Below are positions 10,001 to 17,756 of a stretch of 64,000 nucleotides of DNA, one piece after another; within the stretch, counting starts at the first letter, position 1; every line of letters starts with the position of its first letter. The position numbers were made by a program, and so were the translations under genes. The notes beneath the pieces are model-generated. The model was not told the origin of the DNA, searched no databases, and saw only the letters and a list, made by a program, of their open reading frames with translations. The stretch is from positions 2,480,001 to 2,544,000 of the forward strand of contig CBDCER010000003.1 in assembly GCA_965215855.1 (NCBI GenBank). The letters run 5' to 3'. This DNA comes from J027 sp965215855 (GTDB lineage Bacteria; Chloroflexota; Anaerolineae; Aggregatilineales; J027).

Positions 10001-10530
10001 TAGTTGCCAGGCACATTCGCCACAAGATGGTTGACACTATCGGCGACCCAATGCGTGTCATGGCTGTATAAGAACAAGACACTGGTATCTCCCTCTAATA
10101 CCAATTGGATATTGGGGCCGTCGTGTTCGGCGTTCAGGCCATAGTTTTCGTCCCAACTGTTGTTGATCGCGACTTTATACTCATATTCACCCGCTGTTAG
10201 ATCAAAACTGGCATACCACAGATTGTCCTCTTCATCAAAAACAAGCTGAGTTGCCTCGCACTCCGGTTGCCAGTTGTCCGGACACCCTAGTTGCTCCTGG
10301 ATAGTGCCAGGAATGCTAACATTATCCGGTTGTTCGGTGTTAGACGGCGACATACCGGCAGTTGGTAACGGTGTTGTTCCGGTTGCAAACCACACACCAG
10401 CATCGGGTGATTCTATGGCTTCTGGCGCGTTTTCTGAAAGTCCCACAACAGCGGTGGGAGATGTGGTGGTCAACACCAAGAGTAGTAGGGTGACCAATAG
10501 TGATAAACGAACCCATCGGGGTTTTAACAT
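7054..10530 (-). CDS. pulA: Exported type I pullulanase-like glycoside hydrolase (GH13)
   Basis: 1158 residues from the ATG at 10530, preferred over one 21 bp upstream because GGAGG sits 4 nt before it and a signal peptide follows directly (MLKPRWVRL then a Leu/Val/Thr hydrophobic core). Two consecutive X25-type modules follow, each with an LGCPGDW-like start and NNSWDENYG / NQSWALNYG. The GH13 barrel holds the pullulanase motif NWGYDP, region I DVVYNH (about 680), region II GYRFDLMGHH (about 752), region III YGEGWNFGE (about 788) and region IV SAHDNET (about 920). Expected reaction: hydrolysis of alpha-1,6 bonds in pullulan, amylopectin or glycogen outside the membrane. No sorting signal is seen. 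Confidence 0.93.
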   Translation of the reverse strand: MLKPRWVRLSLLVTLLLLVLTTTSPTAVVGLSENAPEAIESPDAGVWFATGTTPLPTAGMSPSNTEQPDNVSIPGTIQEQLGCPDNWQPECEATQLVFDEEDNLWYASFDLTAGEYEYKVAINNSWDENYGLNAEHDGPNIQLVLEGDTSVLFLYSHDTHWVADSVNHLVANVPGNYQDEIGCLGEWAPDCLRSWLQDPDGDGIYIFATTDLPAGNYEAKVALNQSWALNYGTDGQRDGPNIQFFVPEDNGLVEFRFDTSTNIMTITFEGEVPVPPVGDITQAGAYWVSHDTIAWDINRIPNSVYTLHYSSTGELELVDGVIVGGEAIELSYDRNGLSDDVIAQFPHMENYLTLRLPEDALDAVPEILKGQLAIYASYLSFDDSQVVLGATGLQIPGVLDDLYTYDGDLGTIYEGDVPSLKLWAPTAHSVRLHLFDDADSATESTVYDMEVDPNIGVWNITGTADWTWKYYLYEVAVYAPSTSQVETNLVTDPYSFSLSMNSQRSQIVDLSDPSLMPDGWNGYEKPAIAQPEDIVLYELHIRDFSVNDASVPPEYQGTYMAFTVSESAGMTHLAALANAGLTHLHLLPAFDIATINEDRSAWQGQTFDDLSAFAPDSDEQQALIESVYDLDAFNWGYDPWHYTVPEGSYSTDPDGPQRIIEFRQMVMALNQAGLRVVMDVVYNHTNSSGQSERSVLDRIVPGYYHRLDEQGRVASSTCCSNTATEHNMMQKLMVDSVLVWSTDYKVDGYRFDLMGHHMLADMVEVREALNGLTMEEDGVDGSSIYVYGEGWNFGEVADNARGTNATQLNIGGTGIGVFNDRLRDAVRGGNPFGGYQEQGFATGLYYDWNGIEERTEEEQLARLLLFSDQIRIGLAGNLRDYSFMGYEGEIVIGSDIDYNGAPAGYTLDPQENIVYISAHDNETWFDAIQYKMPIDSSMMDRVRAHNMGISVVMMSQGVPFFHAGIDMMRSKSFDRDSYNSGDWFNRLDFTYQTNNWAVGLPPSAKNQGNWELQQPILANESIRPGPDDIMMTVNHFQEILQIRMSSPLFRLPTSEDVMTRVAFHNTGPDQVPGIIIMSIADTGDVEDLDTNYDMIVVVFNAADENLSFTAPDDLAGLAFELHPIQVNSSDPIVQTATFGDGAFVVPARTTAIFVVPQG

Positions 10531-10738
10531 TTTTCCTCCATCAGTAAACACAATTCATTTCAACCTGAATTGATTTTCTCCAATGGCAATCTGATTGTCA
10601 ATCAATCGGCAGGTTGTTGCCCGATTGTTGTTCATCACTCTCGATCTGGGTTATTGACAACCATTGTACGCGTTGCAAGCGTACTCCTAATCCTTGTGGG
10701 TGTTTTGAATTCCAGCCGAGAAGATATAGGATCGAACA

Positions 10739-10747
10739 TGTCACCAG
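10739..10747. repeat. Target-site duplication of IS copy 1, left
   Basis: TGTCACCAG immediately left of the element; the right flank at 12154-12162 is GGTCACCAG. Eight of nine bases agree, and an 8-bp exact repeat GTCACCAG is also possible if one extra G is allowed at the right junction. Confidence 0.75.
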
Positions 10748-10811
10748 GGGTGCATTCCAGATTGGGGGCAAAAAGAGTAAACTGGGAGAAAAGCGAGAAG
10801 GGTAAACAACA

Positions 10812-11195
10812 ATGAAGTTGAGCGATGAAGAACTGTTGGCAGGACTGAAGGCCAGGGCAGAAGCAGAGCTGGAACGACTGATAGCAGAGAAAAAGTCAGC
10901 TAAGGAAATCAGCTTGGATGAGATTGAGGCCTTGGCGCATCAGGCTGGAGATGCCATCAAAGCGGAGATAACGGCAGGGTTGGTGGCACAGGCGAGCGAG
11001 GAAGCGAAGCCAGAAGGAGGCGTGAAGTGCAAGGGATGTGGGGTCAAGATGCGTAACAAGGGCAAGAAACCCAAGTATGTCAAGACGACCAGTGGGGATG
11101 TGGTCGTGCAGCGCGGTTACTACTATTGTGAGACATGCCGGATCGGCGTTTTTCCCCCTGGATCAGCAGTGGCGGCTGGGCAAGAGCCAGTATAG
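10812..11195 (+). CDS. ISKra4-type transposase, N-terminal frame (orfA)
   Basis: 127 residues. A helical N-terminus (LKARAEAELERLI) is followed by a Cys-rich zinc-ribbon-like part with CKGCG and YYCETC separated by about 32 residues, as in ISKra4 / UPF0236 transposases. The meaningful frame ends at about 11154. Homology continues in the +1 frame across a TTTTTCCCCC tract at 11149-11158, and the last residues of this frame (GSAVAAGQEPV) are likely not family-like. The same arrangement is found in copy 2. Confidence 0.85.
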   Translation: MKLSDEELLAGLKARAEAELERLIAEKKSAKEISLDEIEALAHQAGDAIKAEITAGLVAQASEEAKPEGGVKCKGCGVKMRNKGKKPKYVKTTSGDVVVQRGYYYCETCRIGVFPPGSAVAAGQEPV

Positions 11196-12126
11196 TGCGA
11201 CACTGGCCTGCCAGTTGGTCTGGTTAGGCGGGTTGCTGCCGTATGGACAGGTAGTGCAGGTTATGGAGCGGATCGGGCGGCAGACCATTCCGCAGAGCAA
11301 TCTGTGGCGCGAGGTACAAGTGCAAGGGGAACGGCTACAGGAGGCAGTTGTGAAGCAACGTACCAGGGTATCGCCCGAACGGATTATCCTGGAGAGTAGC
11401 GACCAAGATCACCAAACACCCCAGGGGATAAGTATGGATGGGGGTATGGTTAATATCCGCGGAGAAGGCTGGAAGGAAATGAAAGTGGGCACGGTCTACA
11501 CCATCGGAACGGCTCAACACGAGGACCCCCTCACGGGCGAAACGGTTGACTTGCCAGCTGCCGAAACAACTTATTACACGGCGGTGCTGGGCAATGTGGC
11601 GCAGTTCAGTACGGCACTCTGGGCGCTGGCGGTTCAACACCGTATTCCTCAAGCTGCTCGTACCAGTGTGACTGCCGACGGAGCTGAGTGGATCTGGAAC
11701 CTGGCGAATGATCTTTTTCCCGATAGTACCCAGATTGTGGATTGGTATCACGCCATGCAGCACTTGGCGCAAGCCGCCCATGCGCTTTTCCCTGACGATG
11801 ACGACCATGCTCGCCGCTGGTTTCGGCGTATGAAAACGCCACTCTTTCGCGGTGAGATCTTCAAAATTACCACGGTTCTTAATGACCACGGTTTATCCGA
11901 CCATGCCCGTTATTTTGACCGTCATCAACGGCGTATGCACTACCAGCAATTCCGTGCTGACGATTGCTTAATCGGATCAGGTACCGTCGAAAGCGCCATT
12001 AAGCAATTCAAAGTCCGCTTGACTGGCCCTGGTATGCGCTGGGAACGTGCCAATGCTGATCGCATGTTAGTCATTCGTTCTGCTATCCTGAGCAATGAAT
12101 TTGATGCGCTATGGGACGCTGCCTGA
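11038..12126 (+). CDS. ISKra4-type transposase, C-terminal catalytic frame (orfB)
   Basis: The frame is open for 362 residues, but only from about 11155 on (PLDQQWRLGKSQYS) is it transposase-like; the first 40 residues are a shadow of orfA. Probable catalytic acidic residues lie in SMDGGMVNIRG, VTADGAEW and GSGTVESAIK, in the order D, D, E expected for this family. It is probably made as an orfA-orfB fusion by +1 frameshifting. The product is identical to that of the second copy. Confidence 0.88.
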   Translation: MGSRCVTRARNPSMSRRPVGMWSCSAVTTIVRHAGSAFFPLDQQWRLGKSQYSATLACQLVWLGGLLPYGQVVQVMERIGRQTIPQSNLWREVQVQGERLQEAVVKQRTRVSPERIILESSDQDHQTPQGISMDGGMVNIRGEGWKEMKVGTVYTIGTAQHEDPLTGETVDLPAAETTYYTAVLGNVAQFSTALWALAVQHRIPQAARTSVTADGAEWIWNLANDLFPDSTQIVDWYHAMQHLAQAAHALFPDDDDHARRWFRRMKTPLFRGEIFKITTVLNDHGLSDHARYFDRHQRRMHYQQFRADDCLIGSGTVESAIKQFKVRLTGPGMRWERANADRMLVIRSAILSNEFDALWDAA

Positions 12127-12153
12127 TGTTTGCCCCTAATCTGGAATGCACCC

Positions 12154-12162
12154 GGTCACCAG
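12154..12162. repeat. Target-site duplication of IS copy 1, right
   Basis: GGTCACCAG directly after the right inverted repeat, matching the left flank (10739-10747) at 8 of 9 bases. Confidence 0.75.
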
Positions 12163-12605
12163 TTGTATGTTTCCACAGTCTGGTGCATAATGTAACCAAC
12201 ATCATTGGATAGGTCTTGCATGACACATTGGTTGCAGACAAATAACGCTTACCAGAGTAAACAGACTAAACACCCTGATCGTTTGTCGTTAACAACACTG
12301 GCGCTTTGATAGGTACAATAAACTAGGCGTCATTCAGCAGATACGATCAATAGTTGGTGATGGTTTTCAACCCTTTGATAGCAAATGGTACAGGTATTGT
12401 TAATCAAGGATAAAGAGGGAAAACACCGAACACAGGCTGAATGAATAACCAAATAATGTGTAAATTAGCCAGCACATCACTGCCGCTATTGGCAATGTGC
12501 ATTATGTGTGATTCGTTTTCCCACCAACAACTGAATCTGGTGCGTTGTGTTCTTGATCTGTAACCGCGGTCATGATTGGCCTCGGTTATTTGTTTTTATA
12601 GGACA
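12163..12605. other. Intergenic stretch without a recognisable gene
   Basis: About 440 bp between the IS and recX. No convincing coding frame was seen. It contains a small hairpin near 12474-12501 (CACAT..TGCC/GGCA..ATGTG), and it presumably holds the recX-rny promoter, though no strong -35/-10 pair stands out. Confidence 0.5.
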
Positions 12606-13259
12606 ATGGACAAGAAGATAACGGCACTGGAGCCACAAAAACGGAATAATGACCGCATCAATGTCTACTTGGATGGCGAATTTGCTTTCGGTCTTGATAT
12701 GCTGACTGCTGTTCGTCTCAAGATAGGACAGATACTCTCCGCTGCCGACATTGCCCAACTGCAACAAACTGATGGTATCGCACAAGCTTATGAACGGGCG
12801 ATTCGCTTTTTGGGGACGCGCCCCCGCAGTATTACTGAAATCCGGCGCAAGCTTCGAGAAAAAGATATCCCCTCTGAAATCATTGACATCGTTATCGAAC
12901 GTCTAGAAACGATGGGGTATGTTAATGATTTGGAGTTTGCCCGATTATGGGTGAAGAATCGCCAAGAGTTTAACCCGCGTGGCACGATGGCGTTGCGATT
13001 CGAATTGCGAGCTAAAGGTGTTTCCGATGCTGTCATTGACGAAACACTGGCCGACTTCGACGCAATGCCCGCAGCTTTGGCGGCTGCTCGTTCTAAGCTC
13101 AGGAGTTTGCGAAGAACGGATGAACGCACATTTCGGCAAAAAATGGGCAACTTTCTGGTGCGCCGTGGCTTTGGTTACGAGACCGCCCGTGATGTAACGG
13201 ATATGTTACTACAAGAACGACAAGCGGAATATGACACGGATGACAGCATTGAGGAGTGA
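12606..13259 (+). CDS. recX: Regulatory protein RecX
   Basis: 217 residues from ATG 12606; an in-frame TTG 30 bp upstream is less likely. It shows the three-helix RecX repeats: AYERAIRFLGTRPRSITEIRRKL, then GYVNDLEFARLWV (the YVND/DD signature) and a C-terminal repeat RRGFGYETARDVTD. RecX modulates RecA filament activity in recombination and the SOS response. recA is not in the window. The gene is immediately upstream of rny. Confidence 0.92.
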   Translation: MDKKITALEPQKRNNDRINVYLDGEFAFGLDMLTAVRLKIGQILSAADIAQLQQTDGIAQAYERAIRFLGTRPRSITEIRRKLREKDIPSEIIDIVIERLETMGYVNDLEFARLWVKNRQEFNPRGTMALRFELRAKGVSDAVIDETLADFDAMPAALAAARSKLRSLRRTDERTFRQKMGNFLVRRGFGYETARDVTDMLLQERQAEYDTDDSIEE

Positions 13260-13264
13260 AACTC

Positions 13265-14794
13265 ATGGATATTGTACTAGCCCTAATAGGGCTGGTGGTT
13301 GGCCTGGTTGTTGGTGCTGGCACTTTACTGGTAATGCAAACCCAGCGAGCCAACAGCCGACTTCAAAAGGCTGAAGAAGAGGTTCAGCGTCTATTATCTG
13401 ATGCCAATGCCAACGCCAAGCAAATTACAATTGACGCAAAAAATGACGCGATCAAGTTGCAAGAAGATACGGAGAAGATATTACAAAAACGACGCAATGA
13501 ATTGGAAAACGAGGAAGAACGACTGGCCCGACGGCGCAACGACCTCGACCAGCGATTCGACCGTCTGGAGCAGCGCGAAAAAGATCTGAACAAACGTCAA
13601 AGTGCATTGGATCGGCGACGTAACGAACTCCAGAAACTTTGGGATGAGCGAACTATCGAGTTAGAGCGTATCGCTCAGATGACCCGTGATGAGGCACAAC
13701 AGCGGTTGTTGTCAGCCGTTGAAGAAGATACACGGCAAGAAATGGTACGCCGCATTCGCGAAATCGAGGCCGAAGCTAAGGTCGAGTCAGATCGTCGCGC
13801 CCGTGATATCATTGCGCTTTCGATTCAACGGTTGGCCTCTGAACACGTCAATGAAGTGGCGGTCTCTGTTGTCCCTTTGCCATCAGATGATATGAAAGGG
13901 CGCATCATTGGACGTGCCGGTCGTAATATCCGCACGTTTGAACAGGCGGCTGGTGTGGACGTAATTGTAGACGATACCCCCGAAGCTGTTACCATCTCCA
14001 GCTTCGATCCCGTTCGGCGCGAAGTGGCTCGACGATCCCTGGAGAAACTTGTTCTCGATGGGCGTATTCATCCGGCTCGTATTGAAAAGCTGGTTGATGA
14101 TACGCGCAAAGAGGTGGAACGTATTGTGGTGGAAGAAGGGGAACGCGCTGCATACGAAGCCGGAGTCGCCGGGTTGCATGTCGAAATCATCAGAGCATTG
14201 GGCCGTTTGAAATTCCGGACCAGTTACGGCCAGAACCAACATGCCCATGCCATCGAGACCGCTCACTTGGCGGGGATGATCGCGGCTGAATTGGGTGCAG
14301 ATGTCGATATTGCCCGTGCTGGTGGCTTGCTGCACGATATCGGAAAATCGCTCGACCACGAAATCGAAGGCCCGCACGCCATCATCGGCGCGGAATTTTG
14401 CTCGCGCTTTGGGGTCAATGGTAAGGTCAAGAATTGCATTGCCAGTCACCACCACGAAGTTGCCCAGGAATGTGTTGAAGCTCTGATTGTCGAGGCTGCT
14501 GATGCAATTTCGGGCGCACGTCCTGGCGCTCGCCGGGAGAGTCTGGATGCCTATATTCGGCGTGTGAGAACTCTGGAAGAAATCGCCAACTCGTTTGATG
14601 GTGTGGAGCAGTCCTTTGCGCTTCAGGCCGGGCGTGAGGTTCGCATTATGGTTCGCCCAGATGAGATTGATGACCTGGCGTCGGTGCGGCTGGCCCGCGA
14701 AATCTCCAAAAAGATCGAGGAGAATATGCAATATCCCGGCCAAATCAAGGTCACTATTATCCGCGAGACACGTGCTGTCGATTATGCACGTTAA
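13265..14794 (+). CDS. rny: Ribonuclease Y
   Basis: 509 residues from ATG 13265, chosen because GAGGAG lies 8 nt upstream; a GTG at 13256 overlapping recX is the alternative. N-terminal membrane anchor (DIVLALIGLVVGLVVGAGTLL), long Arg/Glu-rich coiled coil (about 25-200), KH domain with GRIIGRAGRNIRTFE, and HD domain with GLLHDIGKSLDHE holding the metal-binding HD pair. It is a membrane-bound endoribonuclease that starts mRNA decay. The length and domain order are canonical. Confidence 0.97.
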   Translation: MDIVLALIGLVVGLVVGAGTLLVMQTQRANSRLQKAEEEVQRLLSDANANAKQITIDAKNDAIKLQEDTEKILQKRRNELENEEERLARRRNDLDQRFDRLEQREKDLNKRQSALDRRRNELQKLWDERTIELERIAQMTRDEAQQRLLSAVEEDTRQEMVRRIREIEAEAKVESDRRARDIIALSIQRLASEHVNEVAVSVVPLPSDDMKGRIIGRAGRNIRTFEQAAGVDVIVDDTPEAVTISSFDPVRREVARRSLEKLVLDGRIHPARIEKLVDDTRKEVERIVVEEGERAAYEAGVAGLHVEIIRALGRLKFRTSYGQNQHAHAIETAHLAGMIAAELGADVDIARAGGLLHDIGKSLDHEIEGPHAIIGAEFCSRFGVNGKVKNCIASHHHEVAQECVEALIVEAADAISGARPGARRESLDAYIRRVRTLEEIANSFDGVEQSFALQAGREVRIMVRPDEIDDLASVRLAREISKKIEENMQYPGQIKVTIIRETRAVDYAR

Positions 14795-14816
14795 TTGCCA
14801 AAGTTTTGCATTATTC

Positions 14817-14840
14817 GAGGGCAGATCGCAATCTGCCCTC
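14817..14840. terminator. Terminator after rny
   Basis: A perfect 10-bp stem GAGGGCAGAT/ATCTGCCCTC with a CGCA loop, 22 bp after the rny stop. It is followed by the AT-rich ATTAATATTT. Confidence 0.8.
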
Positions 14841-14922
14841 ATTAATATTTAGCCCGATACTGGTTGAAGTAGATGATTCAACTGCCAATAATCGTTGGAT
14901 AACGCTTCCGCGTCTGCTAATT

Positions 14923-16989
14923 TCACGGTTCATCCAGGCGAATCGGCAATCTACGGACACGTTTACCACTTGCTGCGTATACTGCATTGGCAACTGCTGG
15001 TGCAATTGGTGGCCCGCTCATCTCACCGATTCCTGTCGGAGGATTATCACTCGGAATGATATGCACTTCTACCACTGGCATCTTATCGAAACGGAGCAGC
15101 GGATAGTCGTGGAAGTTGCTTTCCTGCACACGCCCATTCTGGAACGTGATTTCGCCGTGTAAAGCTGCGGATAGCGCGAACACAATACCGCCTTCCATTT
15201 GAGCTTCAACGGCATCTGGATTGATGGCGATACCGCAATCGACTGCACATACGACCCGATGGACACGCACCTGATTATCACTATCGACAGATACTTCGGC
15301 GACCTGTGCCACATGCGACACATTCCAGGTACTATGGCACGCGATCCCACGTCCCCAGCCATCAGGCAATGGTTCTCCCCACCCTGCTGCCGTCGCGGCT
15401 GTTTGCAACACTGTCCGCAATGGAGAATCATCCGGCAATAGTGCCAAACGGGCTTCATAAGGGTCGAGGTCAGCTGCTTCGGCCAACTCATCGAAGAAAC
15501 ACTCATTGGCAAAGGCATTCGGAATATTGAAGACAGCCCGCCAGGCTCCCACAGGGATTCCAATTCGGGGAATTGATGCACGAACGGTTATGCCAGGGAA
15601 ACGATAAGGTATATCAATGCCGTGACGCGGATCGGAGAATGCTGCCCCGACGTGGTGTTCCCATGTCAGGAAGTTGTTGTTGGTGTCCAATCCAGCCCGC
15701 ATAAAGTGGAAACTTCCTGCGTGATAGAAGTCGTGTTGCATATCGTCTTCCCGGCTCCAAAAAAGTTTGACCGGTACGCCAATTGCTTGAGATATTTCGA
15801 CAGCTTCTTCGACATAATCTACCTCAAGGCGTCGCCCAAACCCACCACCGAGCAATGGAACGTGTAGATCAAAATTATTCCATTCGCTACTGATGATTTG
15901 GGCTTGTTGGGCCGCCCGCTGGCGATTTTGGGTCGGTGCCCAGACAGTTGTTTTATCTTCACGTACATCTGCCACGCCCGTCATGGGTTCCATCGTAGCA
16001 TGGGCCTGATAGGGGCAACTGTAGATGGCCTCAATCACAGTTGTGGCTTCACTGGTCATACCCACGTTGTGATCGGCTGACCCCTGCACCCGGTCGCGTA
16101 GCTCTTGACGAATAGTCTCGGTGTTTAGTTCCGCATTCGGCCCCTCGTCCCACGTGATTTCCAGGGCATCACGGCCTTTGATAGCTGCCCATGTACTCTC
16201 TGCCACTACGGCGACTCCAGTGCTAATCGCTGTCACATGGCGCACACCATCAACAGCCAGGGCGTCTATTGCATCAAAATCAGCAACTTCACCGCCGAAT
16301 ACTGGACATCGCGCCACAACGGCCACTAACAGGTCAGGGAATTGAATGTCGCTGCCGTAAACAGCCTGTCCCGTCACAAATCGTGGTTCGTCGAATTGGC
16401 CTTTGCGCGTGCCGATGATGCTGAAGTCGGCTCTATTTTTGTATGCAACGTCTCTGGCACGGGGCACGGGCAGTGTGGCTGCAACCTCAACTAATTCCCC
16501 ATATCCGAGTTGCTGGTCACTGTTTTGGTGAAAGACCACGCCGCTTTCGCAATAACATTTTTCTTTCTCAACATCCCAAATCTGCGCGGCGGCGGTTAGC
16601 AACATATCATGGGCAACAGCCCCCGCACTCCGCAAAACATCATAGGATTCTTGAATGCTAGTGCTGCCGCCAGTCACTTGATGACCATAGGCGAAGTCGG
16701 CTGGAGCCTGCTCAATGCGAATTTGTGACCAATCGGCATTCAGTTCTTCGGCAATAATCATTGGAAATGCAGTCTGCACCCCCTGACCCATTTCCGAGCG
16801 ATGGACCAATATGGTCACTGTTCCCGTCGTATCAACCCGCAGATAAACGTTGGGCACAAATTCGGCGACGGAGTCAGCAGCATTGGCAATACTCGCTGAC
16901 TGTGAACCGCCCGGTAACTGGAAACCGAGGACTAAGCCTGCCCCGGTAGCCATCGATACCTTGATGAACTCGCGACGGTTGAGGTTCAT
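14923..16989 (-). CDS. iorB: Molybdenum hydroxylase large subunit, isoquinoline 1-oxidoreductase beta type, Tat-exported
   Basis: 688 residues of the xanthine dehydrogenase superfamily. The Tat signal is RREFIKV at residues 5-11 followed by a hydrophobic stretch. Pyranopterin-binding patterns include HRSEMGQGVQTAFPM, the LLGGGFGRRLEVDY loop and the C-terminal GIGEMSGPPIAPAVANA, which contains the expected catalytic Glu. IorB-type enzymes hydroxylate N-heterocycles or aldehydes and pass electrons to the 2Fe-2S subunit. The start overlaps the small-subunit stop by 4 bp. The substrate cannot be deduced. It needs the Mo cofactor, relevant to the moeA genes 20 kb downstream. Confidence 0.93.
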   Translation of the reverse strand: MNLNRREFIKVSMATGAGLVLGFQLPGGSQSASIANAADSVAEFVPNVYLRVDTTGTVTILVHRSEMGQGVQTAFPMIIAEELNADWSQIRIEQAPADFAYGHQVTGGSTSIQESYDVLRSAGAVAHDMLLTAAAQIWDVEKEKCYCESGVVFHQNSDQQLGYGELVEVAATLPVPRARDVAYKNRADFSIIGTRKGQFDEPRFVTGQAVYGSDIQFPDLLVAVVARCPVFGGEVADFDAIDALAVDGVRHVTAISTGVAVVAESTWAAIKGRDALEITWDEGPNAELNTETIRQELRDRVQGSADHNVGMTSEATTVIEAIYSCPYQAHATMEPMTGVADVREDKTTVWAPTQNRQRAAQQAQIISSEWNNFDLHVPLLGGGFGRRLEVDYVEEAVEISQAIGVPVKLFWSREDDMQHDFYHAGSFHFMRAGLDTNNNFLTWEHHVGAAFSDPRHGIDIPYRFPGITVRASIPRIGIPVGAWRAVFNIPNAFANECFFDELAEAADLDPYEARLALLPDDSPLRTVLQTAATAAGWGEPLPDGWGRGIACHSTWNVSHVAQVAEVSVDSDNQVRVHRVVCAVDCGIAINPDAVEAQMEGGIVFALSAALHGEITFQNGRVQESNFHDYPLLRFDKMPVVEVHIIPSDNPPTGIGEMSGPPIAPAVANAVYAASGKRVRRLPIRLDEP

Positions 16990-17453
16990 GCTTCACCCCC
17001 AATCTCAACCGCACGATGAATGGCACGGCGAATGCGTTGATAAGTCCCACACCGGCAGAGTACCCCGCGCATTGCGGTGTCAATGTCTTCATCTGTAGGA
17101 GATGGCTTCTCGTTCAGTAGGGCGGCAGCTGCCATGATCTGCCCTGGCTGACAATAACCACATTGTGAAACATGTTCGGCAATCCAGGCCAATTGCAGAG
17201 GATGTGTGCCATCTACCGAAAGTCCTTCGATAGAGGTGACATTACTTTCGGCGGCCTCGGCTATTGTGACCCGGCATGAGCGTGCCAAGTTATCATCAAT
17301 ATGTACATTGCAAGTGCCACACAGACCCAGACCGCAACTATATTTCGTTCCCGTCAAGCCCAATGTGTCACGCAATACCCACAGCAACGGTGTATCTGGG
17401 CTTACATCCACCGTATGCTGCTCTCCGTTTACAGTAAGAGAAAAAAGTGCCAT
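16986..17453 (-). CDS. iorA: 2Fe-2S small subunit of the molybdenum hydroxylase, IorA type
   Basis: 155 residues with both expected 2Fe-2S clusters: a plant ferredoxin-like set C40, C45, C48, C60 (CGLGLCGTC...C) and a helical-domain set C98, C101, C133, C135 (CGYC...CRC). No signal peptide is present, so it is presumably co-exported with the Tat-bearing large subunit. GGAGG lies 6 nt before the ATG. No third (membrane cytochrome or FAD) subunit is adjacent, so the electron acceptor is unknown. Confidence 0.95.
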   Translation of the reverse strand: MALFSLTVNGEQHTVDVSPDTPLLWVLRDTLGLTGTKYSCGLGLCGTCNVHIDDNLARSCRVTIAEAAESNVTSIEGLSVDGTHPLQLAWIAEHVSQCGYCQPGQIMAAAALLNEKPSPTDEDIDTAMRGVLCRCGTYQRIRRAIHRAVEIGGEA

Positions 17454-17756
17454 AAAAAACCTCCGCTACCCTAGATGTTTTTGAAAAGGTCATTCTATTC
17501 AACGGTTGATATCTTTTTTTGACTACCTTTCACGACATTTGACGGTTCATTGACCACGTAACTTGTATAACTATTGTCTTTTTGGGTTGGAGCTTGAATA
17601 TTGAGGAATGTGTTTTCGACCTTACTCTGCGTTTTTATGTATTGCCCTTGTTTATGTTATGGTTGATTCATCAAGATTATATTCCGATTCGGGAACTATA
17701 TTTTATAGAGGGTCGTCTTAGAGGTGTAGCAAGCACGAATTCTTATGGAGGCATCT
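17454..17756. other. Divergent promoter region, no gene seen
   Basis: About 300 AT-rich bases between iorA (minus) and the alpha-2-macroglobulin gene (plus). It must hold promoters for both directions. Possible elements (TTGACG, TTGACC and TATAAC around 17551-17580) do not form a well-spaced pair. The GGAGG at 17748 serves the downstream ATG at 17757. Confidence 0.5.

Larger units (their letters stand above)
10748..12153 (+). mobile_element. Insertion sequence, ISKra4 family type, copy 1 (intact)
   Basis: 1406 bp bounded by perfect terminal inverted repeats GGGTGCATTCCAGATT/(complement of) AATCTGGAATGCACCC, with slightly divergent continuation. It is flanked by an 8-9 bp target duplication and carries two overlapping frames for one transposase. 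A second copy of the same length lies inverted at 58884-60289. The insertion is in the intergenic region upstream of the pullulanase gene, so it may alter that gene's promoter. Confidence 0.92.
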
